Counted from the first letter of the stretch, positions 24,725 through 37,392 are shown. The stretch: DNA of 64,000 nucleotides from Adiantum capillus-veneris (GCA_014529385.2 CM043944.1:176362740-176426739), one strand, 5' to 3'. The notes: generated by a model from the sequence alone, not told the origin. Made by a program: numbers and translations.

Positions 24725-24887
24725 TGTCATGCCAAGGGTAGGACTGGGAGGGCACGGACCTAGCCAAGGACCTCCGGATACACATGCACTACATGGGCTA
24801 TATGTAGCTAAGAGCCAGAGGGCCAACGGCCTACATATAGGCAGGCTGGGTGGTTATGAGCATGTCTATCTTCCTTTGATCTCACAC
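24725..24887 (+). repeat. Left LTR-like direct repeat of chromovirus relic
   Basis: Starts TGTCATGCCAAGGG and matches 30034-30193 up to GTCTCAC/GATCTCAC, after which the two diverge. The true 3' end of the LTR is uncertain. Confidence 0.6.
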
Positions 24888-24965
24888 TAGTATTAGGGAT
24901 ATGGAGAAGGGAAAGAGAAGTGTACAAGGTCACGCATGGCTTTGCATGTGTATTCTCTCTCCCTC

Positions 24966-24975
<10 letters not shown>

Positions 24976-25020
<45 letters not shown>
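24976..25020. repeat. (CT)n microsatellite after a C run
   Basis: A C run (about 24964-24975) passes into about 45 bases of CT, shortly downstream of the left LTR-like repeat. This is the same CT/poly-C pairing as in the copia LTR at 8232-8290, in reversed order. Confidence 0.95.
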
Positions 25021-25023
<3 letters not shown>

Positions 25024-28000
25024 GTGGCCAAGTCCTTTGACAAGGGAGAGTAGAAGGTCGTGGGCAGGCGTCCTAAGCAAAAGATGGAGGAGCTCGTGAA
25101 ACCGTGAGCATGGCCCCTTGAAGAAAAAAAGCCAAAGAGGATGAAGTCGAGGCCAGCAAGAAATAGGGCAGTGGGAGCAGGTGCTTGCAGAAAACCATGG
25201 TGGGTTCGAGGCACACACAAGCGGGAACAAGCCATTGCATGCTAAAAGACTGCATGGCGACCTACGTAGAATTTGACGGGGCTGCTCCCAAGATGATTCG
25301 CCATGCCGCACTAAGAAAAAACCATTTCATAGACGCTTGCAAACGCGCTGTGCTCGGGTCACTAGGAGGGTTTTTGCTCTTATGCTACTGTCTGCAGCAA
25401 CAGGCACCATAGCCACTCCTTTCATAGTTTCACAATGGGCGCCCAAAGGGTGCCCTAAGGCCACCCTAAGGAGATTTTCCCACCGCAAGAACAAATCCAA
25501 TGAAGCCCGCAAAAGGAGGGTCCTCAGGACTGCAAGCAAAGGATATGGTAAAATCATGAGGCTATGCAACGTGTAGAAACACCAACGTTCGGATTGTAGG
25601 GAGCCTCAGGATTTTCCATTGAAAGCAATGCATGGCTTAGTACTTGATGTCCTTCTCATGGTTTAATGTGGATGTCTTCAAAGGCATCTAGGCATCAAAA
25701 TTCCTACAAGAAAACTGTTGTATTCAAGTTGGAGCTCAGTGTGAGTTGTGTCATGCAAAGACAAGGACGGGTAGACAAGCTTCTGGAGATTCCTGCCAAG
25801 CTTCCTTTGGTTCATATCTATAAGGGCAATGTATGTCGCACGGCTCTCTTTTCATCCTTATGATATAATACCTACCCATAATCTGGGGTATGCTAGGAGC
25901 ATATCAAATTGGGGCCGCTTTACCACTGGATGGAATGACCATTCAATGGGTATTGCTGTATATCTAAGACCAAATTTTGGCAAAGGTGCTCAGCAAAGTT
26001 TTCTAGAGTTTTCATCAATCAAGCACAATGGGTACGAGTTACATACCTTGCTAGTATTTTTTTTTAGCTTTTCAAAATAGTGTATAATTCGACAAGGCGA
26101 TTATATACTCGACAAGGTTGACTTTATTTTGCCATGACATTGTCAATTGGCAAGAGTATCTTTCAGCTATGAGCACAATAGTATGTATATGAAGCAAGGA
26201 CCAAGATTCCCTTCAGGCTTCCATGGACATGGATCCTTACATTGGATACATAATCACTTCTAGGTGTTGTAGCTTGCCAAGGAGCAGGCACCATAAGTAT
26301 ACGAAACAATGGTAAACACATTGACATCCACAGCTATGAGCTGACGATCACCACACATACGGGATGCTCTAAATTTTGTTGCCAAGGGCACTCGGTGGTG
26401 TTCACAATAGTTGACTCTTGATAGCTAAGCTATAGATGTTATCTCTATTAGTATTGCGCAATCTCATGATCCTCACAATATGTTGCACGATTCGCAAGGC
26501 CGATTCCCTATAAAATTTTGACAAGGTCGATTTTCTTTACTTGCACACATGTGTGTCAACAAGCGTACTTGTTTTCTATGAGCATTCAGTATCAGTTTTG
26601 TCTCATCTTATTGATCTGAGACTTCTAGGAAGCAAGGCTTGACTCTAAGATATACTGCATAGCAGTTTTTGGTGTTCGGAATATGCTATCAGCGTACAAA
26701 CTTGGGAGTCTTTGCAACATGTCTGCATATTTTCTCACTAGAGATCGGATTAAACCAAACCAAGAAGGCATGTGCGAGACATCGGATAGCTCTCAAGTTA
26801 TTCACATATATGGCTATGAATTGGCTCTGAGTGCACTACCAGACACCTGGCCACAAGTGGACGACAAGGTTACTCAATTTTGAATTATGTTTGTTTTTGT
26901 CTATGTTTTACTTTTCATTTTAGAAAAGATCTCTTTGATGTGCTAAGCAACGTGCTTGGATAGACTCCATAAGAAGCCACTGTACAAAGCAAAGTGCTTT
27001 GCATGTCTTCATGTGAAGCACGGCTTCTCTTATGTACCAAGGTATTCTTGATTGACTTTAGATCAATGATAATGGCACACATCTTTGGCACTATGTGGAT
27101 ATAAGCTCATAGTTTACGCAACGGCACATTGTGATTTATCTTGCCAGTGTAATCATGCAAGGCACGAATACCAGAGTCTCACATGGTTGAGACTATTATT
27201 GAAGCCAATGGCTTAATATTTTCCAATGTATGCACGACATACTAGTATGATGGACGTACAACACCCATCATTGCATACGCTTCTGCTATCACACTAACTA
27301 CTCTGTCAAGGACAAGGTAAATAGTTGACATGTTAAAACAATTTTTATGTATATTCACATGCAAAGTGCCATGACTCAGTCACTCTGGTACAATCATGAC
27401 CACGTATATGATAGGTGGGTCCAAATGTGCATTATGGTACCTCTCTCTACAAGAGCGTTGTACACGTACACTATTGTACGCTTATAGGATAAGCTATGAC
27501 ACAAACATGGTCTGCACTGGTATATATACAAGGGGCATACAACACATTTGAATAAGGGGTTTCCTCAACCCCACATTCTCTCTGTCTCTCTCTTTCCAAT
27601 TTCCATGCGAGAAAGGTGAAACTAGGGATGATTTCATAGAGATCTTTCTATGTCCATACGATAACAGGACGGGCTAAGAGCCACCTATTTTGGAATGGGT
27701 AAGAGCCATTGGTTTGTAATCCATCAATGATTGCTTTCAAGATCAAACAATTCTATTCAGTTGAGTACCCCTCAATTCTAATGGACAAGCAAGAGTCTTG
27801 TCATTAGAAATTTTTTGGGTGTTATTTTAGCACTATGCACTTTGAGTGTGAAAATCAAGTTGAGTTTTTGAACGTCTTAAACTCGTAAGGGCTTATCTCT
27901 ACAACGTGTATAAATGAATCCAGCATTTCAAAAAGCAAGGTTGTTCACAAAAACCCAAGATTATGGATTTTGGTTCCGAAAAAGATCTAGTTGTGAATTT

Positions 28001-29779
28001 CAACTTCAGTGGATCTCCTATTTTATCTATAGCACTAAGAGTGTCTATATGAGTCCAGTTTTGGGACAAGACCCAGCTCGTGATTACTAAATCACTTATT
28101 AAGTGTGATGGTCAATTCTTGGAATCTTCACACTTGCACTTTCATGGAAAGAAGTCCATAAGCTGCCAAGGGCTCGTGGATAATTTCAACTTTCAAAGTT
28201 GAATTAAGATACTGTTGGCTGCTAGTTGAGAAGTTTCCATACAAAAGTCTAACCAAGCAGTTTGGCAATGTCAAGTTTAACTGAGGGGTTTGGATTACAA
28301 CGGCAACACCCACGGTTACATGTGCAATGTTACTTTCATTTTACTAATTTTCAAATTAGTGCTCCAAGGCCTTTGTACGCAAGAAATTTAGGCAGGTGCC
28401 TTTGTCTACAGGTAAGTGAACACTATGTTCACCCTCCAGTATGCATATGATTTTGTTTATTTCCATTTTTTCATATTCTTTGCTTGACTTTTTCAAGTTG
28501 GATGAATAAGCTTGAATGCTTTCATCCAATTCTGCTCTTCAGAGGGATAACAAGGTCATGTAAGAGCCAAGAAATTTGGGCTGTAGTGTCCAATTTTTTG
28601 CATTATGCAATTATGGACCCACTTGTAGGGTTTGATTTGGCACATGTTGTCACATGGGATACAACATGGTCTAGGAACTCAAGGAGTTTGGTTTAGCCAG
28701 TGTGGAGCAAGATTCATGAGTGTCCCTCTCACGCACGTCGCATCGTGTTTGCAGTTATCTCCACACATTAGTAGATCTCGTACTTAAAGGATGCTCTTTT
28801 TTTTGACATCCTTAGTTAAGACATATTCCACAAATGGAGAATACGAGTCTCCGAGACTAACACTGGCACCACTACTTCAATTATGTGTCGCGTCAATGTC
28901 CTTAGGTGCTGGTTGAATCCGTTTTATAGAGTGTTTTCACCCCGACGTGTCAGGAACAATTTCAGTGGCCAAAATTGTCGGATACTCAGAATGACTTGTT
29001 AAGATGCTTGCATATGATTGCAACAAAAAGTATTTAGTTTCTTTTAGAACTATTTACATTCCTCTTTAATGTGTGCTAGGAGCATCACATTCGCTATCCA
29101 GGTTCGGATCTGGTTTTTGCTAAATGCATGCACACTAGGTGTTATGGGCCCTAGTGTTTAGCAAAGGCTGATTTGGAGTGGCATGTATATTCATTACATC
29201 AGTTGCTTCTGAAGTATTTTGCACTCTATGTGCAGTATCTCTATGAGATTCCTTTTAGGTATACCAATGACCAATAGAGGTCATGGCTCGCTTTGGGTGC
29301 TTGTGGATCTTTCATGATAACCAAGATGGTTATTCAGGACATTGTTGATTCCTCAGCAAGGTTGTAAGATATGGTGATACCCATTTACCGGTCATCTGGG
29401 AAGATTGTCTGTAAACCGTGGGGAAAAACACCTTGTACCAGTTATCCAAGGGGGTAGGCAGATTACAAAGTGTAATCTTGTGCTAAAGGATATGCAAGGT
29501 GTGTATGTTAGCACCAAGCAATCCAATTAGTAATAATTTATTGATCTACTTGGAGTTTGCTTACACTAAGTCAAAGCATCTTTGCGACTAGGTATAGTCT
29601 CTTCATGTATAAGTCAGATTCTCAACCTTGAACACTAGTTATGGTGGGGTTGTTTACTGATGAAATTTGAGAACAAGTCAAGGACTTAAACTTGGCTGAT
29701 GCGTTATGTTAGTAAGTTACTTTCATGGAAAGTGGAAAGTACCTCTTTGTTGTTATAACTCATTTAGCATGCTCATGTG
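25021..29779. other. Degenerate interior; no gene recognised
   Basis: Short frames only. Three places read as similar short peptides ending in YEL: HNGYELHTL near 26020-26045, DIHSYELTITT near 26315-26350 and IYGYELALSAL near 26805-26838. The last two are followed at variable distance by GACAAGGT. They could be diverged repeats of one lost coding unit. I do not recognise the protein. A TATA-like TATATATAC lies near 27522. Confidence 0.35.
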
Positions 29780-30026
29780 CATTCTAAATGGAGTATACAC
29801 ACTATGATTGGATAGGAGTCGGTAACACACGATGGTTGCAAATGGACAACAATGTGCAAAATCAAGATGTTATTCTTGATTTCATTGGACCTCCTACTGA
29901 ACCGTGTTTCGGTCAAACAAATTGCTGGATCCATGAAGGATGCCATTGTGGAAAACATTAGTGTTCTTATGAAGATACTACCACTTTCTGTTTTTGAGGA
30001 CAAAAAAGCTTCTCCAATGGTGGAGT
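29780..30026 (+). pseudogene. Chromovirus polyprotein C-terminal tail
   Basis: The frame near 29875 reads LDFIGPPTEP, and the stretch ending at 30026 reads VENISVLMKILPLSVFEDKK before a stop. The intact-looking relative at 47860-48088 reads VDYIEPPTLRHEP and then ENISVL and FPTFVFED. In chromoviruses this is the end of the integrase with its chromodomain-like 'W..ATWE' region; here that tryptophan region is missing. A purine-rich GGTGGAG follows and then the right LTR-like repeat, as expected for the 3' end of an element. Confidence 0.6.
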
Positions 30027-30033
30027 AATTTCA

Positions 30034-30193
30034 TGCCAAGGGTAGGACTGGGAGGGCACAGCCCTGGCCGAAGGTCTCCGGATACACATGCGGTACAGGG
30101 GCTATATGTAGCTAAGAGCTAGAGGGCCAGGGGCCTACATATAGGCAAGCTGGATGGTTATGAGTATGTCTATCTTCCCTTGGTCTCACATGC
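30034..30193 (+). repeat. Right LTR-like direct repeat of chromovirus relic
   Basis: Matches 24725-24887 with scattered substitutions. The first bases read TTTCATGCC rather than TGTCATGCC, so the terminal TG is mutated. Confidence 0.6.
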
Positions 30194-30687
30194 GCCGTCT
30201 TTTTACCCGGCCTAAACATTTTTGTACCCTACATTTGTCTTTTTGTCTGGGTATTTTATTTGTATTGAAGTCTATTATTTGGATTTGGGGTGGTTCACCT
30301 CATTGAGTCATTTGAAGTATATTTGAATCTATATGTCTCTAGTCAATTATCTTGTAGTTCAATTTTATCAATTGTCTTGTGGTTCAATTGGATCAATTAT
30401 CTTTAGTCATTTGTCTTGTGGTTCAATTGGTTCAATCAGTTGTGATTTTGTTTTTTGCACCAATTGTGATTTGATTGAACCAAGATACAACATGTTGTGT
30501 AGTGAATGAGACTATTGAATCATGGTATCTTTGAGAATGGTGAATCATAAGAATCAAGATACGACATGTTGTGTAGTGGATGAGACTATTGAATCATGGT
30601 ATCTTTGAGACTATTGAATCGTGAGAATATATTTTTGTCAAAGATATTGAATATTTGTTTATTTGTCCATTAGAGCTCTAAGATATT

Positions 30688-31635
30688 ATGGCCGATGAAG
30701 AACAAGTTTGTGGTACCCAATCAGTGCTAGATGATCAATAGCAAGTGGCTGTTAATGCACTTTAGCGCATGAAATCTCTAGCGCACGCTATGTCGGCACA
30801 ACAAGTGACACGCATTGCGCAACGACTATCAAAATGGGAAAATCCAAACCACATACAATGGAAAGATATCAATAAAGAAGTGACCAAGGATATGATTAAA
30901 ACAATATGTCTATGTGAGGACGTGGAGATAAAGAAAGGACGGTGGAAGGTATCGAAGTGCCTCCACAAAGCGATCAAAGAAAACACTAAGAGGATCTACT
31001 TGGAAGTTTATAGCCATCCATTGCACAATGTAGATTGTGCGTTATATTTTGCAAAAATGTTGTATGTTCATTTTGTGTAACAACGACCAATAGACTTTTT
31101 GTCAAAGCCACTCATGATATCAAGGATAGTTGTGTCACTTTCACCCGGGATGAGTTAACATTGATAGTTGAAGGGACCGACCTACAATTAAAAAAGGAGA
31201 AAGATATTTACACGACACAACTGGCAGAGAAAGATGCAAAAAATAACACGACTTTATATAGCCACTCAAACACCCCAACCATCACAGCTCTAGATGGAGA
31301 AAAGTATTCATCACTTAAGCCACGATGTTCAAAATTTGACACAGTGAGTGAATCCTCCGCCTGTACAAGGGACATATATTAGTCACCTCGTCCTTCATCC
31401 AAAGTTGGTCCCCGTATCTGTTTCGGATGCATCTTCATCTTCCCAATGTCTAGTCTGCTACAAGAATTTTGATGGATGGAGTGGATACTACACATTGACA
31501 TGTGGTCATTATTATCAGCTCGTGTGTTTAATTCGTTTAATGCAAAATAGTAGCCGATGCACAATCTATTCACAAGGTATTCCACAAGGAATATATTATA
31601 TGTTTGGCATGGAAAATGAGTATAAATTCAAGTAA
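30688..31635 (+). pseudogene. RING-type zinc finger pseudogene
   Basis: An ATG at 30688 opens a frame (MADEEQV…) with stops at about 30739 and 30766. Open pieces follow in changing frames at 30769-31080, 31035-31382 and 31348-31635. The middle region is charged and includes a Lys/Glu/Gln-rich stretch. The last piece has CLVCYKNF, then LTCGHYYQLVC, then SRCTIY. This follows the C3HC4 RING order C-x2-C…C-x-H…C…C, but the second histidine and last cysteine are replaced by Tyr. RING domains usually act in E3 ubiquitin ligases; given the stops and lost ligands, this copy is probably non-functional. It ends about 200 bases before the opposing hAT relic, which may be coincidence. Confidence 0.5.
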
Positions 31636-31832
31636 GCCCACGAAGATACCCCTAGCACAATTAAAACTCTATTTGGCAACGAAGATGCAAGTTTTGAGCA
31701 TAACAATTGAGATCAGTAGACTATGTATAATCGCTACTATGAAGCATCGTATATGATCAAAACACGTTGAATACAAGCTCTTTCATAATGGTTTTTGGTA
31801 CAATCTTCATTCTACTCTCAAGCTATATTGAA

Positions 31833-32244
31833 TCTATGAAGTTGTTATCTAGTTCTGAGTCCGAGTGTTGTGAGTCTTCTTGTAATTCAACTTCCACATC
31901 TATTATCAGATTCTCTTCTATTTTGTCTATAGTGCATTGAGATACACCGACATTGAACTCCTCTTCTATTGTTTTGACAATCACACAACCAGATTGGCAT
32001 TTCCTCCTCGTAGCCAGCATTTTTGATGTGATGCAATATCTATGAAGTTGTTATCTGGTTCTGAGTCCAAGTGTTGTGAGTCTTCTTGTAATTCAACTTC
32101 CACATCTATTATCAGATTCTCTTCTATTTCGTCTATAGTGCATTGAGATACACCGACATTGAACTCTTCTTCTATTGTTTTGACAATCACACAACCAGAT
32201 TGGCATTTCCTCCTCGTAGCCAACATTTTTGATGTGATGCAATA
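31833..32244 (-). repeat. 206-base tandem duplication in the hAT 3' end
   Basis: TCTATGAAGTTGTTATCT occurs at 31833 and 32039, and each unit ends in TTTTGATGTGATGCAATATC. The two units are almost identical, differing at only a few sites, so the duplication is recent compared with decay of the rest of the gene. Each encodes (minus strand) the same peptide with a Cys-rich start and acidic end (LATRRKCQSGC … IIDVEVELQEDSQH). Confidence 0.9.
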
Positions 32245-32625
32245 TCTTTTTGTTGCAAAACATATACACTAAATTTTCTACTTTCTCTGTTAATAATCTG
32301 TCGTGAATAGTGCTATGAACATACTTGTACATACTCCAGTTTCACTTTGAACTTGAGTTTGCTACACATTGTGCTAGTACTTTCATTGCAAGGGGACATA
32401 AGCTTTAGTAATGCTCTCCACCATTCATCATCCACCACTTCCATGCAGGTTGCTCTTTTGCCATTGACTGTACAAAATCATTCGCAAAAGGAACTTCTTT
32501 TAATCTAAATGCACTCATTTCTTTGATACAATCAATTTAATCCTGAACATTGGAGTAGAATGTGTTGACCACGTGATAGAAATCATTGATCACCTTTGTA
32601 TTGGACATCAGATCTAAATTCAAAT

Positions 32626-33208
32626 TGTCATAAAATCTAATATCTAACCAACCCAAATGATTTTCTCATATTAAATTGATCACTTAATGTGGGAGAATAA
32701 ATGGGAACAAGTGTTAAGATATAGATATGTGCTTATAGTTCTATCTCAACACGGGGCCAATAGTAAAGGGGCCCAAATGGGAGATGGTCTATCAAGAGCA
32801 AGGCTAACCAATGGAGCATAAGACCTTAGGGTTAGCTTCATTGAAGACCTCCAATAATGTGTGTAAAAGTCCTTTGACCTTAGGTAAGCTAGGGCTGAGC
32901 TTGAGGTGGGAACCCGGCCCAAGCTCAAGGTGCTTGTCGTGCTTGAGGTGCTTGTCCTGCTTGAGGTGCTTGTCATGCTTGAGGTGCTTGAGGTGCTTGA
33001 CTGGCTCCATGCTTGAGGTGCTTGACTTGGTGCATGATTAAGGTGCTTGAGGTGCCTTGAGAAGCTTGCCTGAGATGCTTGTGGGAACACCCCTTACTTC
33101 AAGTGCTTAGTCATGCTTGATGACTAAGGGGCTTGCTCATCCAAAGTCAAAAATATCCCTACAAGGAGGGGGGCGAGCCTACAAGGGGGGGGGGGGGGGA
33201 TGAGAGAG

Positions 33209-33251
<43 letters not shown>

Positions 33252-34259
33252 GGGAAGCCCCAACTTGAAGAGGCAGCAAGGACACTTGTCAAGTTCCTCC
33301 CCATGTTGCCCTCATGGTGTGCCTGAAGCCTATTGGTTGGCCACCCAAGGGGTCCAATGATAATTTAGGATATTTAATTAATTGATTTTGCATTTATCAA
33401 GTCCTCTCTCTCAAAGGGGAAAGGGGGACACTTGTCCCAAGGCTACCCATGTTGCTTGTGATTGGCTAGGCCTGGAGGGGTACAATGAGCTTCAAGCATG
33501 AGCTACAAGGGGGGATCGACCCAAGCAAGCTAGGGGGGGTGCTTAGGGGGTATACTCACCCACACACACTCACAAACACTCTCATTGTGTACTATGCAAA
33601 GTGAAAGAGCTCCCTCTCCTTCTCCAAGAAAGTAGAGGTTGAGAGCCTACACCAACACTCTTGGCTATGGAGTGCAAATCCATCCAAGAGCCATGCTTCA
33701 ATGCTTGAGCTTGCCATCTATTTCTTCTTCATTACTATGCTATTATGTATGCTAGCACAAGAGTTATGATAAGTGAGGAACTAGCTCTTTCTCGTATGAA
33801 ATGTTTCTTCTTCCTCTTCCCTACCCTCATTCCCTGCTAGCTCTCTCCACCTTCGAAGGTGTTTGAGGTCTTTGGACTAAGGCTTAGTATAGTTAAAGCT
33901 TTCTTCAAGTTTAGGTTATGCTATGATGGTGATGCATGAAGCTTTCCATCTTCATTGCTTCATCTAAGTCACAAGGAACACAAAGAATGTATTGTAACAA
34001 GTCTCTCTTTATGGGAGAAATCATAATACAAATGCCTATTGGAGGGGGGACCGGCTCCACATAAATCCGGTCCTCAACTGTTGTCATGTTCTCTAAATTC
34101 TCTCTCTTGCAAAAGTATTGTCCATGCCAAGTTAACTACTTGCTATAATTATGTTGCTATCTTCAATTATGTATACCCGCTATGCTCATAAAATCATTTC
34201 TTGAAAGTACTCTCATTAAATTTCGCTACTCTCAAATTGAATAGGCAAATTCCATTACA
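32626..34259 (+). mobile_element. Solo LTR, copy 2, nested in the hAT relic
   Basis: Begins TGTCATAAAATC and ends TTCCATTACA like 9420-10992. Flanking pentamers CAAAT and CCAAT differ by one base, consistent with an aged target duplication. The transposase reading continues on both sides. Inside, an 18-base-type minisatellite (units like GTGCTTGAGGTGCTTG, about 32925-33020) is longer than in copy 1. A G run plus (AC)n array (about 33186-33250) is absent from copy 1, while copy 1's CA array is short here. Confidence 0.75.
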
Positions 34260-35675
34260 CCAATACTACGGATTGAGCATGTAAGCCACACTATGGAGTG
34301 GGCTATGAGCTCTCTTCCATCTGGCATGAAAATATTTGGCCAAAATTCTTTGTTGTTTGACAGAGAATGGTAGTCACCACTCCTTCTCTACTACATACTC
34401 TCTTAGCTCCTCAGTATTTTCAAAACTGTATTGGACTGACCTCCATGTCATCCACACTTTGACCTTTTTTTGGTGCCTTTTGATCAAGGTTGCAAATTGT
34501 GAACATAATTGGTATCATTATATGGTATGCATCCATTACACTCCTCCACCAAGTAGCCTTGTTTATAGAGCCACGTAGACATGTAATTTTCTCTTTCACT
34601 TTTTCTTTCTGCTCAAGCTGCCATTCGTCAAAGGCTGTGCAATTGAAAGTGTCAATCACAACGCACTTATTGCGGAGAAGTGATTCCAATGTATAAAACT
34701 GTGTGCGTATTACAACCATTGGCAAAAATGTATGAAAAGCACTTCTTTATTAATTTGCTATCGTTTTACAGTTCTTTGCGTTGTCCATGAGTACTTGAAT
34801 GACATGGTCAGTTCCGATTTCTTTAATTACGTTAATCAAGACCTCAGAAATGTATTTGCCACTTTTAATTGCACCGAAACTGTACAATCGCCTTTATGAA
34901 TGTTTTTTCCCTTGGACAAACCATCATCACATTGATCAGTGGTCTTCTTTGAACATTGAACCAACCATCACTCACAATTGTTCATCTTGAAAGCGAAATA
35001 TTTCCAAGTATTATTTTGGCAACACACTCTTTGACTTCGATGTAACATTTGTCCAAGAGATCGTGTGATACGAAGGAGCTGAAAATCCTAGGCCAAACTC
35101 ACCGATTTTCTTCCAAGCGGTCTTCCAATGATTGTTGTCTACCATGACCAGAGCACTTCCAGTGAAGAAAATCGCTTTGGCTAGTGCAATTTGTGCTTCT
35201 TCTAGAGACTGCATCCGAAAGCTTTGATGCAATGATTTTTGATGCATTTTCCCAAGTCCACCTTCATTGTGACGCTTAAAAAGAACGCTGCTTGACATTT
35301 CCTCTCCCTGCATAGGCTGTTCTATGAGGTTAGTTAGTGTCACCACATGATCAACAAAGTTAATATTTGGCTCTGACTGCTCTTGACTTGCATCCATAAC
35401 AGAGCTATGTATCCGCTGTCTCTTGCAACCCTTTTGGCGAGCTCTTCTCTCAAATGCTTTGCAATTGCAGGTGCCTAAGGATGTTCACATTTCTTACAAA
35501 TTTTTTTAATGCTACCCAAAAAATGGTCCCTAAAACGTGGTGCACCGCCTAATTTTGTTGTGAAACAAAATTTACATTGCTACTCCACATATCGACCGCA
35601 TATGTTGTGAGCATAATCCCACTCTTTACCAGGGGCTTTTTTATTCTGTCTTCTTCGTACCACTTGTGCCGACAT

Positions 35676-36890
35676 TTTGCTTCATTGCTTCCAATTTAAA
35701 ATTGAAAGCATAATTTCAGTTTTTAAAAACATTTTTTCTCTTTTCAATATATATCAGAAAACCAATCAGTAAGAAAGTAATCAAATCTGCACAATATGAG
35801 ATTTGCAATGCACTCTAGTCAAATCACATATCAATCACATATGTTGTGAGCAAACATACACATTGCAATGAACTCTCTACACGGCATTATTAAATACAAC
35901 AATGCTATGAATTTTTCAATGCAATTATTATTATTATGATTATTTATACATCCTCTTCGATTTACAAACAATAAAACACATCTATTTTCAAATGCTACAA
36001 AGAATAATCAACTTCTACACTGAAACGATGTCAATTATTTGCAAAACACACACGAAAGCAATAATATCTATGATTGGTCATGTCATGCACTAACAATCTT
36101 TCATAATACATAATGCACTCCCTATATAAATCAATGTATGAAACAACGCAAAGAAATCTTCAATACAATCATACAATTGAGAACTACTTGTACCCAGTCA
36201 AGGATTGATGTATCCAATTCAATATATAAAAGCTATTTTCACCCAATTAAGAGCTCTTATATTGTGCAGTGACAATGTATATTAACTCAAATCTATGATA
36301 TTGAAAAATGCAAGATTTCAAAGATCTTTATATACCCAGTATACTAGTACACGGCATCTGACCCTTGACTATCGACTCGTCATTTACATATGCTCATCTT
36401 CTAAAACCAACTCCAGCCCTCATATGGACCAATGGCTTCGTCGATGAGCATGACTCTCTGTTGTTTTGGTTTCGTATCTTTATGTTCGATGAAGGATTTA
36501 AATATTTTTAGAAGTGGTTACCGAATTAAGAATCACATTCGGCCCAAAAAAAGGACCTGTGACTCTGTAACCTTAGGTCAATTCACAAGGAGATGACTGT
36601 ACCCAGCGCTTGGATACTCTCCCCAGGGATTTGATTAGTCAAAGCACCACGATAAGCACATGTTTTACTATATATAATTACATCCACTGACTCGGCGGGA
36701 AAATAAAAAAACCCGACGGACCTTGAGAGAATATGCTTATATCCGACGGGCTAAACGGCTCTATTGATTTTTGCAGGTCATCATTAGGATTACGTTAACA
36801 ATTAAGATTATCACATCTTTTTCTTGTGTAATTATTGGTGTTATTAACGTAATCACACGATCGTGATCACGCCAATGAAATCCCTGAGGG
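35676..36890. other. No gene recognised
   Basis: AT-rich DNA with short oligo-A/T stretches. Two GACGGG/CGACGG-rich spots (36695-36750) and ATTAACGTAATCACACGATCG-like sequence near 36845 recall parts of 21490-21740 but are too short to call a repeat family. Confidence 0.45.
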
Positions 36891-36891
36891 C

Positions 36892-37051
36892 TATTGTTAT
36901 GCCAAGTAGCTCACTCCAGGCTCAAGAAAAGAGAAAAGCGCCTTAGTCTCACTAAGTAATAATGGAGTAGTTTTGATCAAGGGCTATTGTTGTGCCAAGT
37001 GGCTCACTCCAGGCTCAGGAAAAGAGAAAAGTGCTTTAAGCTCACTAAGGC
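36892..37051. repeat. Tandem duplication of about 90 bases
   Basis: GCTATTGTTATGCCAAGTAG at 36892 and the near-identical GCTATTGTTGTGCCAAGTGG at about 36984 each continue with CTCACTCCAGGCTCA, AAAAGAGAAAAG and CTCACTAAG. The second unit abuts the MITE-like element, whose left flank TAA lies in the repeat's last bases. Confidence 0.75.
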
Positions 37052-37392
37052 CCCTATCACACCGGGACAGGCAAAAGCAACCCAAGCTGAGATGGCGTGC
37101 CGCTATTTGCTGAGGGAAAAAAGCAAAGTTGGTTACAAGGTGTTGTTAGAGGGGCGGCCTCGCTTGCCCGACCATCTTCTCAAAACGATGGCCAACTGAA
37201 AAAGTGAAGGTGGGAATCATAGGAATGGGTTTGAGCACTATCTGTCAGCAGGAAACGCCACACTCTACCACTTGGCCAACTCCTGTCCAGTGCTTCCACA
37301 TGCCAACATTTTAGCTTTAAACCAATGTGACTCAAACAAGCTGCCCGTCCCTGCAAAATTCTTATGGACGCCCGTCCCAGTGTGATAGGGGC
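37049..37392. mobile_element. MITE-like element with 23-bp inverted ends
   Basis: The left end reads GCCCCTATCACACCGGGAC (from 37050). The right end (to 37392) is the reverse complement of GCCCCTATCACACTGGGAC, so the ends pair over about 23 bases with two mismatches. TAA flanks both sides (37046-37048 and 37393-37395), with one extra G at the left. A 3-base TAA duplication and G/C-rich ends suit PIF/Harbinger-type (Tourist-like) MITEs. The interior has no convincing ORF. It lies 135 bases upstream of the PPR start codon and so may contribute to that gene's promoter or leader. Confidence 0.6.

Larger units (their letters stand above)
24725..30193 (+). mobile_element. Highly decayed chromovirus-like element
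   Basis: A direct repeat of about 160 bases (24725-24887 and 30034-30193) brackets about 5.1 kb. Only the last part of the interior (29780-30026) is recognisable, as the C-terminal tail of a chromovirus polyprotein. It matches the better-preserved tail at 47845-48088 (ENISVL and VFED blocks). The repeats share CATGCCAAGGGTAGGACTGG and a TATA-like CTACATATAGGC, which aligns in layout with the chromovirus LTR at 48100. The rest of the interior shows no readable RT or integrase. Confidence 0.5.
31830..35675 (-). pseudogene. hAT-superfamily transposase (BED/DUF659) pseudogene
   Basis: Reading the minus strand from an ATG at 35675: a BED-type finger (GKEWDYAH…CKFC…H…C, about 35630-35480), a DUF659-like core (WKKIGEFGLGFSAPSYHTI near 35100; SDGW-type VSDGWFNVQRRPLINVIV near 34980-34900), then FYTLESLLRNK…FDEWQ…WWRSVMDAYHIMIPIM (34700-34490). 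Beyond the inserted solo LTR comes the hAT dimerisation region: PAWKWWMMNGG, LAMKVLAQCV and NWSMYKYVHSTIHDRLL (about 32460-32290). Several stops and frame changes occur, so it is dead. Removing 32626-34259 joins the alignment, which shows nested insertion. The 3' end carries a 206-base tandem duplication encoding an acidic tail. It could be a transposon copy or a domesticated transposase-like gene. Confidence 0.7.
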
